A DNA stretch of 64,000 bases from Epiperipatus broadwayi (Eukaryota > Onychophora > Udeonychophora > Euonychophora > Peripatidae). Below are positions 45,075-57,645 of this stretch, piece after piece. Made by a program: the position numbers and the translations under genes. The stretch is from assembly GCA_028023455.1 (NCBI GenBank), contig JAQFVV010012398.1, forward strand, positions 5,482,682 through 5,546,681, written 5' to 3'. Positions within the stretch are counted from its first letter, which is position 1. Each line of letters opens with the position of its first letter. Under the pieces are notes generated by a model that was given only the letters and a program-made list of their open reading frames with translations, had not been told where the DNA came from and did not search any database.

Positions 45075-45919
45075 ATATAGAGAGAATATATACATGTTTG
45101 AGTGCATAGTTATATATTTGTAACTGAATTAATACTGTGTTGAGAAATAATAAAGTTTGAATATATGATATTTGAATGTAATATTAATTATGGTAATTAT
45201 AATAAGATTGCATTTATATTTGGTATAATCTACTGATAATATTAAACACTGCATTAATAAATATTTAAAGTTATGGTTACAATTGTATAATAAAATAAAT
45301 TATTTCAGTCAAGCATTGGTGGTCGAGAGGTCAGTGATATCCGCTCTACAAGCAGTTGTCCCAGGTGAGTGGGTTCGCTTCCCGGCTGATACTATGACAC
45401 ATGAGTGAAAAAAAAAGAAATTATTCCAGCATATACCAAATATTGTAAAGGCTCACTCAAATAATTTTGACATTAGATAATCATTAAAGTATAACAGCAC
45501 CATATATGGTCATTTCAATAGTATGAATGTTGAGTACTCTAATTGGTCCAAATATAGTCATGTTTGTTAATATTAAACCATATATGGTAAAAATGCTGGG
45601 CACTCCAGAAGACTAATAGGAAATAAATGGATATATACCCCCCCAGCACTAGTTAGGAGAAGTCAAATTGCTGTCTCTGGAAGTGTTGAAAGCAGGACTA
45701 GTTTTGTCTTTTTACAGGTTGCCCCCCTCCCCCGATCTTATATTATTTTGATTGCTTTCATGACACTACTAATAAGTATACATATTAATAAGTATACATA
45801 TGTAAATACAAGTAATAAACTAAGTTTTTAGTCTAAATTGTCTTTCTTTTGTTCTCAAAAATAATTGATGCTACTCCATCTAGTGATCCCCAACAGGCAA
45901 AACTAATAGGTATGACACA
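45075..45919 (+). repeat. Right LTR of the decayed gypsy-type element, SINE-interrupted
   Basis: Continues in register with the left LTR on both sides of the SINE at 45309-45417. Just upstream, 44985-45035 carries the boundary motif (AAGCTTAAGAGAATGGGGTC) of the repeat array at 46171-47722. Confidence 0.6.
45309..45417 (+). mobile_element. tRNA-derived SINE, family S, copy 2
   Basis: Begins TCAAGCATTGGTGGTCGAG, with B-box GTGGGTTCGCTTCCC, end GATACTATGACACATG and an A-rich tail. Flanked by a 12-bp duplication with one mismatch (AAATTATTTCAG at 45297-45308, AAATTATTCCAG at 45418-45429). Inserted in the right LTR of the gypsy-type relic. Confidence 0.85.
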
Positions 45920-46049
45920 CAAGTGCGAAACCTTATTTATAAATAAATTGTTTTGCATTTCATAAAAATAGGCAGTAAAATTTTGGTGTAAAAATTATTT
46001 TTATTTGAAATTTTAAAAAAATAAAAAAACTAAAGTCTGAAAAGATAAA

Positions 46050-46100
46050 GATTAGCTAAGATTAATATGACATAGTAGCTAAGATTAATATGACATAGTA
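46050..46100. repeat. Short tandem duplication, about 25 bp
   Basis: TAGCTAAGATTAATATGACA is repeated back to back. Nothing coding. Confidence 0.7.
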
Positions 46101-46170
46101 ACAAAAAATAGAAATAGCCATAAGCAGTCTTTAGTATAATAAGCTAATAAAGATAAAACCAAAAAACTAT

Positions 46171-47722
46171 TGTAAACAATGAGCATTGCCAATTATTGTG
46201 AAAAATGCTTAGCCAGAGAAAGCATTTAAAATATCTCTGTCAGGAAAATCCCCCTAACCGCTTTTGTGCTTTGGCACTCCTCAGAGAGGTGCTAGCTTCA
46301 GACACTAGATCTAAAAATACCAACCCAAAGCCAGAATTTATCTAAAAGTTATCTATTGAGTGGAAAATCTGATAATTTTCAGACACCTACATGTCTTCAA
46401 ACCCAGCTATCGAACTCAAATAGCTATATGGGGCTGAGAGCTGTTCAGCCAAACCATATATTAATAGTCTTAGCAATATAACATCACATACAACTTAAAT
46501 CAGGGACTATAAATAGGCAAATAAAAAATAGCCATAGATCACATGACCCCATTCTCTTAAGCTTGTAAGATGTAAACAATGAGCATTGCTAATTGCTCAA
46601 CAAGCTTTGCGATAAATGCTTAGTCAGAGAAATCATTTAAACATCTCTCACAGGAATCCCCCCCAACCTCTGACCATAGTTTTGTGCTTTGGCCATCCTC
46701 AGAGATGTGCTACTGTAGCTTCAGACCCTAGATCTAAAAATACCAACCCAAAGCCAGCATTTATCTAAAAGTTATCTATTGAGTGGAAAATTTGAAATTT
46801 TCAGACACCATGTGGTTCATTGTTTATATCTTACAAGCTTAAGAGAATGGGATCATGTGATCTATGACTATTTTTTTATTTCTTTATTTATAGTCCCTGT
46901 TTTAAGTCTTATGTCATGTTATATTGCTAAGACTACTAATATATGGTTTGGCTGAAGATCTCTCAGCTGCATATAGCTATTTGAGTGGTGTAGCTGGGTT
47001 TGAAGACATGTAGGTGTCTGAAAATTTCAGATTTTCCATTCAATAGATAACTTTTAGATAAATGCTGGCATTGGGTTGGTATTTTTAGATCTAGTGTCTG
47101 AAGCTACCCTAGCGACTCTGAGGAGGGCCAAAGCATGACACCATGGCCACAGGTTAGGGGGGATTCCTGACAAATATTTTAAATGCTTTCTCTGGTAAGC
47201 ATTTATCACAAAGCTTATTGAGCAATTGGCAATGCTTATTGTTTATATCTTACAAGCTTAAGGAAATGGAGTCACATGATCTATGACTCTATTTTTTATT
47301 TTACTATTTATAGTCCCTATTTTAAGTCTTATGCAATGTTATATTGCTAAGACTATTAATATATAGTTTGGCTGAAGATGTCTCAGCCCCATGTAGCTAT
47401 TTGAGTTGGATAGCTGGGTTTGATGACATGTAGGTGTCCAAAAATTTCAGATGTTCCACTCAATATGTAACTTTTAGATAAATGCTGGCTCTGGGTTGGT
47501 ATTTTTAGGTCTAGTGTCTGAAGCATTCTAGTGCCTCTATGAGGAGTGCCAAAGCATGAAACCATGGTCATATGTTGGGTTGGGGGGGTCCTGACAGAGA
47601 TATTTTAAATGCTTTCTCTGGCTAAGCATTTGTCACAAAGCTTGTTGAGCAATTGGCAATGCTCATTGTTTATATCTTACAAGCTTAAGAGAATAGGGCC
47701 ATGTGATCTATGACTATTTTTA
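46171..47722. repeat. Inverted array of about 420-bp units
   Basis: The unit begins CAAGCTTAAGAGAATGG and ends GCTCATTGTTTATATCTTA. Two plus-oriented units are complete and head to tail (46834-47252 and 47253-47679), followed by a 40-base start of a third. To the left are a minus-oriented full unit (46171-46565) and a minus-oriented partial unit (46566-about 46812). The turn is near 46815. Each unit has a C-run on one strand (GGGGGGATTCCTGAC in plus). The 62-codon minus ORF is not conserved between units. The class is unknown; no transposase or tRNA boxes were seen. Confidence 0.75.
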
Positions 47723-48051
47723 AAAAAAACTATTGTATATCAAAAATATTATTCGATGAAGATTATAAAAATTGGAGAGATCTTTTTTGATACTGAGAAT
47801 AATTATTTTTTTCCTAACTTTACATTTCAAAATATTTATTATCACATCATCAGTTTTATTTTTTTGTTTTTTCCTTAGGGAAAAATTAGAATAAACAAAA
47901 AACAAATAAGGGTTATTAATTTATTTATAGTCAAAATCTTTTAAAACTTTGCTGATACATAATTTAATTGATGACTATTTAGATAATAATTGTTTAAAAA
48001 AATATCATTGTTAGTGTCTGAAAAGATATCTATCTATTTTAAAGGACATGC

Positions 48052-48165
48052 AATACCCTGCATAGTTTAGTGCACTGGTCTCTGGACTCAATGCTCATGG
48101 GTTGCAGCCCAGCTCTTCTTGAACTTTTTATGAATTTCTGAACAAGTAAACCGTTTGGATTATTT
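48052..48165 (+). repeat. tRNA-derived SINE, family T, copy 5
   Basis: Plus strand: TAGTTTAGTGCACTGGTC head, CATGGGTTGCAGCCCAG as B-box region, TTGAACTTTTTATGAATTTC body, then CTGAACAAG. The head and B-box are the best preserved of the family. Confidence 0.65.
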
Positions 48166-48554
48166 TTTAAAGGCATGCAATATTCCAATTTTTTCTTTTT
48201 CCTGAATAGTTTTCTCCATTTTGATGATTAAAATTATATAATGTTACTTATAACAAAAAGTAAATATTAATGCCATTTTTATTAGTCATATGACATGTAT
48301 ATATATATATATGTGTATATATATTAAGCTATCATTTACTCTGATTCTTTAAAGATTCCACTCAAGTAGTTGTTTAAATCAATTTCAACAAGTGGCCACT
48401 AATGACATTTTAAACAAAGAAACAGACAACTATCTCTTCACTATACATATTTTGTTTTCAAACTGTGAATCTTATCCAAGTGATCCTAAATTATAACACT
48501 GGCATCATTCAAATACACAGATATGGCATGTAAGCATTTTATTTATTCAAAAGT

Positions 48555-48880
<326 letters not shown>

Positions 48881-50777
48881 TGTACCAATATGTAAGTTAT
48901 AAAGAGCCTCATGGTGGAGAAATTAAGAAATCCAACTACCATGAATACAACCTAGGATTCAAATCAGGATTAATTTTATTTTCTTAAAGGTTTCAGAAAA
49001 ATTTATTTATTTGTTTGTTTAACCAGTCAGACTGACCTAGCTATATGGATAATAAATGCAGATCTAGATATTTTAACTAAAAAATAAATGAGAAAGGAAA
49101 ATTAGAAATCTTCTCTACCTAGTACTTGATTAGTTTATTTAGAACTTTCCTCTACCATTTCTCTATTAAAAATTCTAGGGTGATCTTTGCTTTTGAGTGA
49201 ACTGTTTAAATACTGTTTTAGTTTACTACACACATGTATTAACTAATAAACATCTACAGACATACTGGCTAGTGTACTAGCCTGATATATTTTCTATTTA
49301 GGTTTAAAATCCAGGGCAGAACTTGAATTTTTCATGCAAAGAGAGATTTTTTTCCAGATAGCCTATTCATAGCCAGTCCAATTAGTAAGCCAATATTAGT
49401 GATAAATAAACATCTGGTTATAAAATGGTGGGTAAAGTAAGTCTAAAGCAAGTCTCTTGTTATATAAATCAGCTGGATAGCATTTCTATGCATTGAGCAC
49501 AAGTACAATCATAGTTATAATATGATTTAAACATCAATACTAGTGAAACAGGTGACACATTTATCATCATGTAACCATAATTTTATTTACTAATATGTTG
49601 TGTGAACAGCATAATAGAAGGCTTAATTGATGCTAAAGAAACTCTAGTCATGAAGGCTACAATCAAGTAATAATAAAACACGTTAAAAAAAAAAAGAGCA
49701 ATATTTAGATATAGCACACACAAAAAAGAATATTAATAAATTTATTGAATTCAAAACATAATAGTAGATAAATTTTTGTTTCAAAAATGGTGTTAATGGG
49801 ATAATTAAACAATAAACTTGATTTAGATGAAACTCAATGGTGGTTAGTTCTGTGATGCTATAGCATCCCCAGAAAAAAAAATTAATTATTAAATTTGTGT
49901 TTAAAATTATCAATAATACAATAATTATTCAATATTTTATATACTTTTATGTAAATACAACTAATTAAACCATTTTTTAAAAAAAATTATTTTAAGCAAA
50001 GCTTGAGATTTTATTCAAAGATGCTGTTAAATGTAGCAGTGTCAAAAAGGTCACATTCAGCGAATTTCAGAAAGCTCCATTGAGATTCGTTTGCTCTTAT
50101 CAATGCATGAAACTAGCATTATTAAAGCTGCTCATTATTGCATTGGTAGTAGTTCTTTGAGAGTGATATCTTTATTTATTCTAATTGTTTCTCTTCAGAG
50201 CGAATATATTTTTATTGCTTTCATTTAGGATGAGCAATAAAATAGTCTAATTTACCTTTACATATTAATATATGAATATTTATTACAGAAAATATAATAA
50301 TAAAATAAATATTTCAAATATTTATCATAATGAGTGTTAGTGATGAATATATTTAAAAATTACATTTTTCCAATTGACATTATATAAAAAAAATGACATA
50401 AAAAGTAACGTTCGATCTACTGCAGATATTATTTTTATCAAACAGCAATTAATAAAAATAAAAAATACGTTAGGTATTTTAACAATGATTTGGATGGAAA
50501 ATTGAAATGGTTGTGTGGTTGCAAAATTTAAAATGCTATTTTATTGTGTTTATTTACTTTTTGCTGGTGATACGGTAAAAAAGCACCCCTGCTTAAAAAT
50601 TTCATGAGCCACCACTGATGAAAACATTTGATCACTGATAGAATTCTGCTATTCCACTCTACCTAATTTTTTAATATGAATTATTTTAGCATTCCATCTG
50701 TAAAGCGCATGTGCCGTGGTTTAAGCTACGTTATTATTTATAATTTATCATTTAAGATTTGAAAATTCATTATAAAA
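48881..50777. other. AT-rich stretch without recognisable genes
   Basis: A weak tRNA-like trace near 49262-49320 (GGCTAGTGTACTAGCC, then GTTTAAAATCCAGG). ORFs up to 76 codons with no family resemblance. Confidence 0.45.
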
Positions 50778-50792
50778 CAATGGTATAAATAT

Positions 50793-50900
50793 GTCTTGCA
50801 TTGGTGGTCGAGAGGTCAGCGCGACTGCCTTACACTTGCAGGCAGTTGCCCGGTTCGGGTTTGCGTCCCGGCCGATGCTATGACACTTAAAAAAAAAACC
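50793..50900 (+). mobile_element. tRNA-derived SINE, family S, copy 3 (best preserved)
   Basis: GCATTGG near the start pairs with CCGATGC near the end as a seven-base acceptor stem with one G-T pair. The middle has an ACTGCC/GGCAGT stem, and the B-box region is CCCGGTTCGGGTTTGCGTCC. It ends CTATGACAC plus A-tail. Flanked by the perfect 15-bp duplication CAATGGTATAAATAT (50778-50792 and 50901-50915). The fold shows descent from a tRNA-like gene. The anticodon loop has extra bases, so it is not called as a working tRNA. Confidence 0.88.
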
Positions 50901-50915
50901 CAATGGTATAAATAT

Positions 50916-53384
50916 ATGGTTTATGCAGTGGCAGAGAGACAGCTTCACAAATTATGAAAAATCAAATCAGTTCTGTCACTTCAATAATATCAGCAAATTA
51001 AAAATCCTTTTTCTTTTCAAAAACTTTATTTTTTTATATCAATACTGAACATATATATAATACAAAACTCCAACGTTTCAACTGTTTTTATCTTCATACA
51101 ATCATTGTCAAAGATATCTCTCCCCCACTGCTATTTTTTATTACACTTTCTTTTACATTATTTAATTATAAATCTGTCACTTCCTGTATTCAATTGTCAC
51201 ATGACTTCCTGAGCCAGAAAATATTCGATTGTTTTTTTTTTTAATAATAAAAATATTTTATTTTGACTTCATATAAAAATTGAGTAAGATGGAAAATTGA
51301 ATCTTTAATTTAAACATAATATTCAAATTGAAAATCTAAAATTTTAAACCTTTTTTTATATTTAAATACCAGGTTATTGCCCGATAAGAAACAAGTGGGT
51401 TTTTTTCCTTTTGTGTTTAATTAAAACTTTTCATTCACATTGAAAATCACTGCATAACTTCAATAACAAAGGATTTCATCAAACACTATTTTTAATTATC
51501 CATAATAAATGTTTTATTATCTAAAATAATGTAAATATAATTTGTAATATGTTTTTTTTTTTTTTTGTTTATATTCTATCTGTTATCAAAAACATTAATT
51601 TGAGATTAATTCTATAAGTTAAACAGATTGTTCAGGGAGAAATAAAAGATTTTCTACTTCACGGATTCCAAAACATCTAAAAGAATTTAAATATTCGCAG
51701 AATTAATAAGGTTGGCTGCTCGTCTCAGATTTAAAAAATATCCATTTTACATTTTCTACTTACTATTTTTTAATTTTGTTTTGATAGTTTTTAGAGGATA
51801 TTACATGAACTAAGATAATTGCACCAACAGTAGCGCCGTCCATATGTTTCATTTTCAGAGATTGGTTTAAATTTGCAAAGATACTTACGTGTAGTGATTG
51901 GGACGTGAAAAATGATAAACGAATTATTTTATGGAGAGTGAGGCCTTTCCTATTAGGTTACAATATAAACATACATAACTGTTCGAAAATTATTTTCCGA
52001 ATAAAATTAAGTTATTTTGATTAGATATGAATTTTACAGATTTTATGCATTCACTTTTTTTTTACTTTTTAAAATGATTTTCTCATTAATAGATATCTTT
52101 ATGAGTAGTGATCGTGGCGTGAACATAAACGCGGTATACTAATTCTTTTATGGTGTATATAAACTATATAAATTGATTTTATCTTATATGAATCATGCAT
52201 TTTTATAAATCTTACTCTATTTCAGTCTCATTTTGTGGTCTATATCTAGAGTTATATATCAGAGAAAAAATATTTTTTTAATATAGAATAAGAAAAAGAA
52301 AGCTTTTGTTGTGTTCCAGTATTACATCTGATGATTAGGCCAGAAGTTACAAGGACTTGGCCGCATCAGTTATCTATTCAAAGTATTTGTTAACTTACCT
52401 TGAGTTCTCTTTCTCTTAATTAAAAAAATAATATTGAGGAGAGGGACAAACATCTAAATCCACTAACCAATAAATCAATACAGAATGCTAATAAACTTGT
52501 CATTACAGGCTCAATAATTCCATTTCCTGCATTCATTATAAACTAGTATTATTCCCACAAACAATTCAAAATTTATTCAAGAGTATATAGATATATACAC
52601 ATATTGTAACTCTATGATAATTTAATAATTGCCCTCTAATGTGGACATAGTTTAGTGTTCTAATTCTTTTTCTAAATTCCATATTGATACACATATACAT
52701 ATAAGAGTAGTGGTCTATTTCATAGTACAGTTAAAGTCTATCTTCATTTGCAAATAGATATACATATATATTGGTTAATATTCTAATTTATATTATCTTT
52801 ATTATGAGTTTACATATAGTCTAACAATCTTTTAGGCTTATACAAATAATAATAAAGATTGAACAACATATTTAATTCCCTAGTCATCTTTCTGATCTAC
52901 AAGGGTTGACTCTTCAGCAAATGACATACGTCAATAATTTTTTCTGTTGCTTTATATGACAGTTTTTCAAAAGATTCCAGTGATATAGAAGATGACAGCT
53001 ACTTCTGTGTGATGGTTTATATATAAGTTCTTTTTCTTCTTGGAATATTCTATCCTTTGGGACAAATAACTTAAAATGGTTGATCTACTTTATGTAAAAT
53101 CTGCATTCCTTATTGTATTAACTGCAACTTTTTCTCTGGATACAATTGCTTTCTTATTTTTAATTAGGTGATTCTCCAGCTTACTTAGCTTTGCTTTTAA
53201 TTACATTTACTTTGCTAACTTTTGATTATACTTAATTGATTCTAGGTATTTTTATTTAACTTTATTTTATTTTTTAATATCAATATTTTACATATGTATA
53301 TTATTTTTGTGATAAGAACTTATCATTCATTAATATAAAAATATAACTTTTAAACACTTTATCTTCAAAACTGTAATATAATTC
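50916..53384. other. AT-rich stretch with one Penelope-like terminal motif
   Basis: Near 51060-51115 the text AACTCCAACGTTTCAACTG followed by TCTTCATACAATCATTGTC resembles terminal-repeat sequence commonly seen at Penelope-like elements, but no matching ORF follows closely. Otherwise only A/T-rich DNA and short ORFs. Confidence 0.35.
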
Positions 53385-54548
53385 AAAGATACAAACAGCA
53401 TATTGAGAGCAAAGCTTTATTAGTGCAGATAATTATAAAGTGTGGAGCATGCTTTCAACTGGATTCAGTCATAGACATAGCAATGAATGTAAAAGAAATG
53501 GGAGAATATATCAAGTGGTCTGAAAATAAGTGAAGTAATTTGCATTTTGTTTGCATTGTAAATTAAATAGTTAGAGTAGGCCATTTTTTGGAAAAGGGAA
53601 TGTAGAATTCTTTTGTATTGATAGTATGTCTTTGCCCAGAGATGCACTAAGCCTTCTTGACTTTAGAAGGGTGTGAACAGCAATCTAATGGGTGGAGGAA
53701 ACTGTTTTATTTATTACACAGGAGATTTTTAGGTAAATAGGAAATAGGTGTCATAGTTTATAATAAAAGTTTTTAATGATCTGATTAAGTGATGAATCAT
53801 TGAATCCAATACTGCACAGCTCTAATATATATGTATTAATATTATTTTTTCAGTCACTCAAATTTGCAGATGTGGAAGTTTCTGTGTAGAAGCATCATTG
53901 AGCTCTAAATATTTGTGTGCCATTGGTATAAGTAACTTTGGATGTATAAAACCACATATGTGAAGAGATTTAACAAGAATTTTATAGTTTAGTACACCTG
54001 TGTCACATTAAATGTATGAATTGAGAAATTGCCATTAAAACAATTTTTTTAGTCTATTTTAAAGAGATGGCAAATGCCAAGTCCTGCTGAATCTGGTTGA
54101 TAAGAGTATCAGAGGTCCAAATAAGCACATCAGCTACATATCTTAAGTAAAACAACATAGGGTATGATGTAAAGTATTTAGTAAGGATCATTTCTTCAAA
54201 TTTGTTAATAAATATACTGGAAATGATACCACTTATGGGTAGACCCATAGATCAATTTTTTTAAAGCAAGCTGTAATATCATTATGTATCCAAGTGAGAA
54301 TGTCAATAATAAAGGTGCTTTTCTGGGCATTATAGTCTGCACATTCCAAGGCTAAATGATCCACTATAACTTTTACAATGCAAACAATATGCAAATTACA
54401 TCATTTGTTTTTGGACTATTTAATATACCCTCCACTTCTTTTACATTCATTGCTATGTCTATGATTGAATTCAGTTGAAAGCATGCTTAGTAATTCATAA
54501 TTGTCTGCATTAATAAAGCTTTGCTCTCAATACATTGTTTGTATCTTT
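53385..54548 (-). mobile_element. Penelope-like retroelement remnant between inverted repeats
   Basis: Arms of about 118-120 bp (53385-53502 and 54429-54548) are inverted copies: AAAGATACAAACAGCATATTG on the left and CAATACATTGTTTGTATCTT on the right, with AGACATAGCAATGAATGT and ACATTCATTGCTATGTCT inside. Between them the minus strand holds part of an RT typical of Penelope-like elements. That family is known for terminal repeats in direct or inverted order. Much of the coding region is missing, including any visible GIY-YIG domain. Confidence 0.5.
54054..54330 (-). pseudogene. Penelope-like RT fragment
   Basis: Minus strand. WIHNDITACF precedes a frameshift, then GLPISGIISSIFINKFEE (the block before the active site) and RYVADVLIW, where the family expects RYVDDVL. 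The catalytic aspartate pair is broken by an Asp-to-Ala change. The frame stops soon after at FAISLK. Too short for a working enzyme. Confidence 0.6.
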
Positions 54549-54774
54549 TATTAACATTCATTAATATATGTATTCAATAGGGTATTTTATAAATTTAATT
54601 TTTTTTTTGTCATATTTATATTATGCTGTTTTTTATTTTTTCAGATAATTAATTATAATCCTTGATAAAGACAATAAAATGTGAATGGAATTACAGTAAG
54701 CTGTTTGAAAATTTACTTTTCAACAGTAATTTTATTGGATTTTATAAGTTTATAAAGGTGTATATATATATATA

Positions 54775-55310
54775 TAACTGAACAGGAATTAACTGAAGCT
54801 TCCAGTGAGTTATATATGTAAATAAACTCTTTAAAAGAAAGATGATCTCATGAATTATTCTAGAATTTGTTGTTATGTATGCTTAGTTTATTCACATAAT
54901 TTCAAATAAAGGAGTGATGTTAATCTATATGTGCAAAATTAAGCATATATAAGAACAAATGCTAAAAGAATAGATAGTATCGTCTATCTTTTAGAGAGTC
55001 TATTTACATATATAATTCACCAAACGCTTCAGTTTACAGATATTAAATGGGGCTTTCATTTCATATTCAGAAATTGTTTAAACTAAAGCTCTGCTTTGAT
55101 GCTCTGAATGTTAAAATGGTGATTCTTATCATTAATTCTAAGAATATGTACAATCAATAGATTAAATTCACTTTTTTATTTAAAATTATGTAAATAAACT
55201 AAACATATATAACAACAAATGCTAAAAGAATAGTTGGTATCACCTGTCTTTTAAAGAGTTTATTTACATATATAACTCACTGGAAGCTTGAGTAATTTCC
55301 TGTTCAGTTA
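54775..55310. repeat. Foldback element with 64-bp arms
   Basis: The arms 54775-54838 and 55247-55310 are near-perfect inverted copies (TAACTGAACAGGAATTAACT left; GTAATTTCCTGTTCAGTTA right). A third version of the right arm lies in direct order at about 54951-55040 (CAAATGCTAAAAGAATAG shared). It sits next to a TA run. Non-coding. Confidence 0.7.
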
Positions 55311-55331
55311 CTTATATGAAGTTATATATAT

Positions 55332-57186
55332 TATACCGCTTGTGAGAAAGCGATCCACGTGAAATTTTTGTCTAAAAAGTATTAAAATAAAATTATCATA
55401 AGTAATGAAAAGGTTTCAATTTGAGAGATAGTTATATATAAAAATCTAAAGAGTTTTTTTAGTTTTTTATTATTATTATTAGTGGCTTGAAATAAAAGTA
55501 TAAGTAATTAATCAGAAAGGGGAGGAAAATTAACTCAACAATTAATAAGAAAATAAATAAAAAATAAAAGTTATGACTGTTCAAGAATAAATCTCTCTCT
55601 TTCATTTAAAATATTAAAGAAAAAAGGAAAGAAAAGTTGAAGATAAAAACTTAAAATATAAACCTTTTATATAAGTTTAAAATATCTCTTGTTGTTTAAA
55701 TTAAAAAAAAAAATCTCTTGAATTAAAGAAAATAAAGTCTTTTCCCGTAATTTAAAGAAAATAAAATATATATGTGTGTTAATAGCAATTGTAAACATAG
55801 CAAAATGTGTGCATGTGGATAAAGTGAAATAAGAAAGTTAAAATGTAAACACAGTTTGCAATGGCTACCAAATGAAAACACATAATCAAAAGCTTATCTA
55901 AGGAATGTGTTCGAAAACAGTGAAGTAATTGCAACAACAGAGATAGCTGGTGGACATAAATACCAATTATCAGAATGACAACAGGTCATCCTGATAAATA
56001 GTCTAGTTTTTTCATCAGACAGCTAGTTGAGTCCAATCTAAGAGTTGAGTTGAGATTACAGTTAAGATCACAATCAGATCAATGCAGTTGAGATCACAAT
56101 CAGATTAAATCAGTTCTCAGTCATTCTTCTCATGTATTTATTAATAAAGACAATGCAGTGTTAATCATCGTTGGAATCATACGACCTTGCTCCAGCCCTT
56201 AGTCTAATAAGATCAGCAATTTGCCTGGTAAAAGTAATGCCTGTTTAACAACTTGAAAAATCACCAGGAATGTTTAGCTGTCTATGAATAGTATCACAGA
56301 ATACTAAGCATTAAATCTCCACAAGAAAAACCTCAAATCTAACCGGTTAGAAATATTTTCACATGAAGTAACAATCGGCAAGAAGTCCACGTTCAAATCC
56401 TAGGTAATAAATAACATTTTCTTATTTCCATTTCTAATTAAAGTAGCCATTGCAATAATTTGAAGCCTCCCAGAGTCAATTAATAATGAACTTTATAGCA
56501 TGCATAAAGAACTATTGAAGTGCATGTTTTGAAATGTCGCGTATGTGAATACTCTTTGTTATATTATATTGATTTCATGTATTTATTTAAATGCCATCTA
56601 TTATTTAATGCTTGTGTTATATTCTAGTTTATTATATGAATAGTCAGTATATGTAATTATCATTGTCTAATTTAATTAAGTTCTTATAAAAGTATTTAAA
56701 ATCAGAATAATAAATGTTTAGTTTAAATAAATTATCTTGAAACAAAATATTTGTCAGTCAATTCTTTACCACTAATTAAAGCAATAATTTGTTATTGTAT
56801 TACTTTAGATTGAGCTGGTCATGGGATATTTTGAATGCTGGATTATGGGCCTACTGTCCAAACATGTTAGTTCTCATAACTAGCTGGCACCTGAGGTTTA
56901 CCTCAAAACAAATAAAGTGCTTGGATAGTAGGGGTTTGAATCTAGCAGTCGAGGTGGGCCACGGTCTGGAAATGTGATCATGTTATGCGTTGCATAGCTC
57001 AGACTAGTCATGGGTATCGTTGATGGCTCTGTCATCAATGCTATTCTCCCCTCTGCTTGAAGGCCCAGTTCATTCACATAACATTTATAATATAAAATTA
57101 TAAATTTATGATAAATGGGGTTTAAGCCCAGTTAAACCTAGCAAATAGAGTACACTGGATCATCTCGTACGAATGCACTCGGTACA
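55332..57186 (+). repeat. Solo LTR related to the 3138-15013 element
   Basis: Shares with those LTRs an ordered set of blocks: the start (TATACCG), the GGACATAAA/GGACATGAA region, TTGCTCCAGCCC, CTAACCGGTTAGA, ATCCTAGGTAA, TTGTCAGTCAATTC and the end GGTACA, with the same ATATAT flanks on both sides. It is considerably more diverged and about 230 bp longer. No second LTR or internal region was found next to it, so recombination between two LTRs probably removed them. The 62-codon ORF inside is not a gene. Confidence 0.7.
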
Positions 57187-57645
57187 ATATATACATGATA
57201 TATTTTGTGAATTCATCTATGTATGATTATGAATATACTGATGTTTTGGCTTGATTACATAAGCCACCATATGGTTGATGAATAGAATATTATAAAGATG
57301 ATTGTATATGCACTGTAAACACTGGTTTATAACAATGTTAAGCACCACCAATATATATATAACTTGAGATATCTTTAACTTAAAATTTACATATTAAATC
57401 TTATTTAAGTATTACAATCAAGGTATTAAAAGTGAGATTCTTACTTCAGACTTGTATAATTAAATATGAATTTAATAACTCTTAGGTGCCATACACATTT
57501 GATGATAAATTAATTTCTCTAAATTAGCAATAATATTGACAAAGGTATGCTTATTCATTCTATTCTTGAGCCTTTGTTCAACATTTAGAGTTCTTTTAAT
57601 TTATAGCCTGGGAGAGGGCGATTAACTCCCTTTGTATATATATAT

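Larger units (their letters stand above)
43180..45919 (+). mobile_element. Decayed Ty3/gypsy-type LTR retrotransposon
   Basis: Diverged direct repeats, about 43180-43797 and 45075-45919, share ordered blocks (AATATTTAAAGTT, GGTTACAATTGTA, AATATTAAACCATAT, GGGCACTCCAGA, GGTTAGGAGAAGTCA, TCAAAAATAATT). Between them lies a degraded integrase and pol C-terminus. Most of the internal region (gag, protease, RT) is gone. The right LTR carries a SINE insertion. LTR edges are approximate because the copies are old. Confidence 0.7.

Noticed and set aside
46171-47722. CRISPR-like or satellite array
   Set aside because: Units are about 420 bp, few and in opposing orientation, without unique spacers; not CRISPR and not a head-to-tail satellite.
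50793-50900. Functional tRNA gene
   Set aside because: The acceptor stem pairs, but the anticodon loop has extra bases. An A-tail and target duplication mark it as a SINE.
56789-56977. 62-codon ORF in the solo LTR
   Set aside because: Not preserved in the related LTRs at 3138 and 13418.
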